Source: JACRBE01 sp964429005
Lineage (GTDB): Bacteria; Chlamydiota; Chlamydiia; Chlamydiales; JACRBE01
Length of the DNA: 51,318 nucleotides
NCBI GenBank assembly: GCA_964429005.1
Contig: CAYSAJ010000012.1
Span: 1 to 51,318 of the forward strand
Reading direction: 5' to 3'
The notes under the pieces are model-generated. The model saw only the letters and a list, made by a program, of their open reading frames with translations. It had not been told where the DNA came from and did not search any database. Made by a program: the position numbers and the translations under genes. This document shows, piece after piece, positions 51,224-51,318 of this stretch (the stretch's first letter is position 1; each line of letters starts with the position of its first letter).

Positions 51224-51318
51224 TTATTTCTTCCATTTTCCCTTAGAAAAGAGATGAGGCGCTAGCTCCTTGCGGAGGGTTTCTATAAGGAAAATACAGA
51301 AGCCTGGAAGGATACAAA
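51224..51318 (-). CDS. C-terminal end of an unknown protein (partial)
   Basis: A minus-strand frame enters from the right edge and stops at 51224-51226. The visible 30 residues include FLIETLRKELAPHLFSKGKW, which has the composition of real protein, while the two other frames give less convincing peptides. No family can be named from so little. Confidence 0.4.
   Translation of the reverse strand, partial: CILPGFCIFLIETLRKELAPHLFSKGKWKK

Noticed and set aside
1..51318. tRNA, rRNA genes and CRISPR arrays
   Set aside because: Scanning for T-arm motifs found only the tmRNA, no rRNA-like stretch was seen, and no regularly spaced direct repeats were found.

Overview
The window looks like a piece of chromosome from a member of the phylum Chlamydiota outside the family Chlamydiaceae (an amoeba- or arthropod-associated, Simkania/Parachlamydia-like bacterium). 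Grounds: a 615-residue type I signal peptidase with the large chlamydial insertion, a eukaryote-like (type 2) isoleucyl-tRNA synthetase, a TyrP-type aromatic amino acid permease, a short UDPGP-family nucleotidyltransferase, AT-rich DNA, and many lineage-specific proteins with paired hydrophobic segments like chlamydial inclusion membrane (Inc) proteins. The genus cannot be fixed from sequence reading alone.

Layout. 1-70: last codons of an ankyrin-repeat-like gene. 70-600: ssrA (tmRNA, minus strand) with an unusual inverted repeat beyond its 3' end. 600-15600: mostly housekeeping genes (ileS, GDPD phosphodiesterase, DMT transporter, lepB, pncB, tyrP, rhodanese, AlkD, UDPGP pyrophosphorylase) mixed with small exported proteins: a RanBP2-like zinc finger protein, a coiled-coil protein, and two Lys/Glu/Ala-rich LEA-like proteins. 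15700-22500: low-complexity and Inc-like proteins around a DUF1295 membrane enzyme, a signal-peptide-bearing APH/choline-kinase-like protein and an RlmI-like methyltransferase. 22485-24777: a three-gene operon of a type III polyketide synthase, a small membrane protein and a UbiG-like O-methyltransferase. This is the strongest candidate for an undescribed system in the window.

24774-34896: transporters (LysE, a dicarboxylate/amino acid symporter, CDF), a pirin, a large unknown protein that may be glycosyltransferase-like, and a tripartite efflux operon (outer-membrane factor, EmrA-like, EmrB-like). 34865-43085: a membrane-anchored, apparently catalytically dead PP2C-like protein, a guanine deaminase-like enzyme, an exported NagZ-like GH3 glycosidase, three paralogous four-segment membrane proteins, a membrane-anchored HIT protein, and a 3'-terminal remnant of an IS200/IS605-family tnpB element fused to the end of a GT-B-like gene. 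43290-46652: one 1120-residue helical protein of unknown function. 46649-51093: a minus-strand cluster (GNAT acetyltransferase, P-loop kinase-like, ABC-2 exporter, NUDIX, CsaA-like tRNA-binding protein and a fourth member of the four-segment family). A partial minus-strand gene probably enters from the right edge.

Working view: core genes keep the usual chlamydial character. The accessory part carries host-interaction candidates (Inc-like pairs, pseudophosphatase, four-segment family, exported zinc finger and kinase-like proteins) and one small lipid/polyketide operon. Gene ends are packed tightly, with many 4-bp stop/start or stop/stop overlaps. Intergenic spaces above 150 bp are AT-rich and mainly precede genes of the Inc-like class or the LEA-like genes. 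I saw no tRNA, rRNA or CRISPR array.
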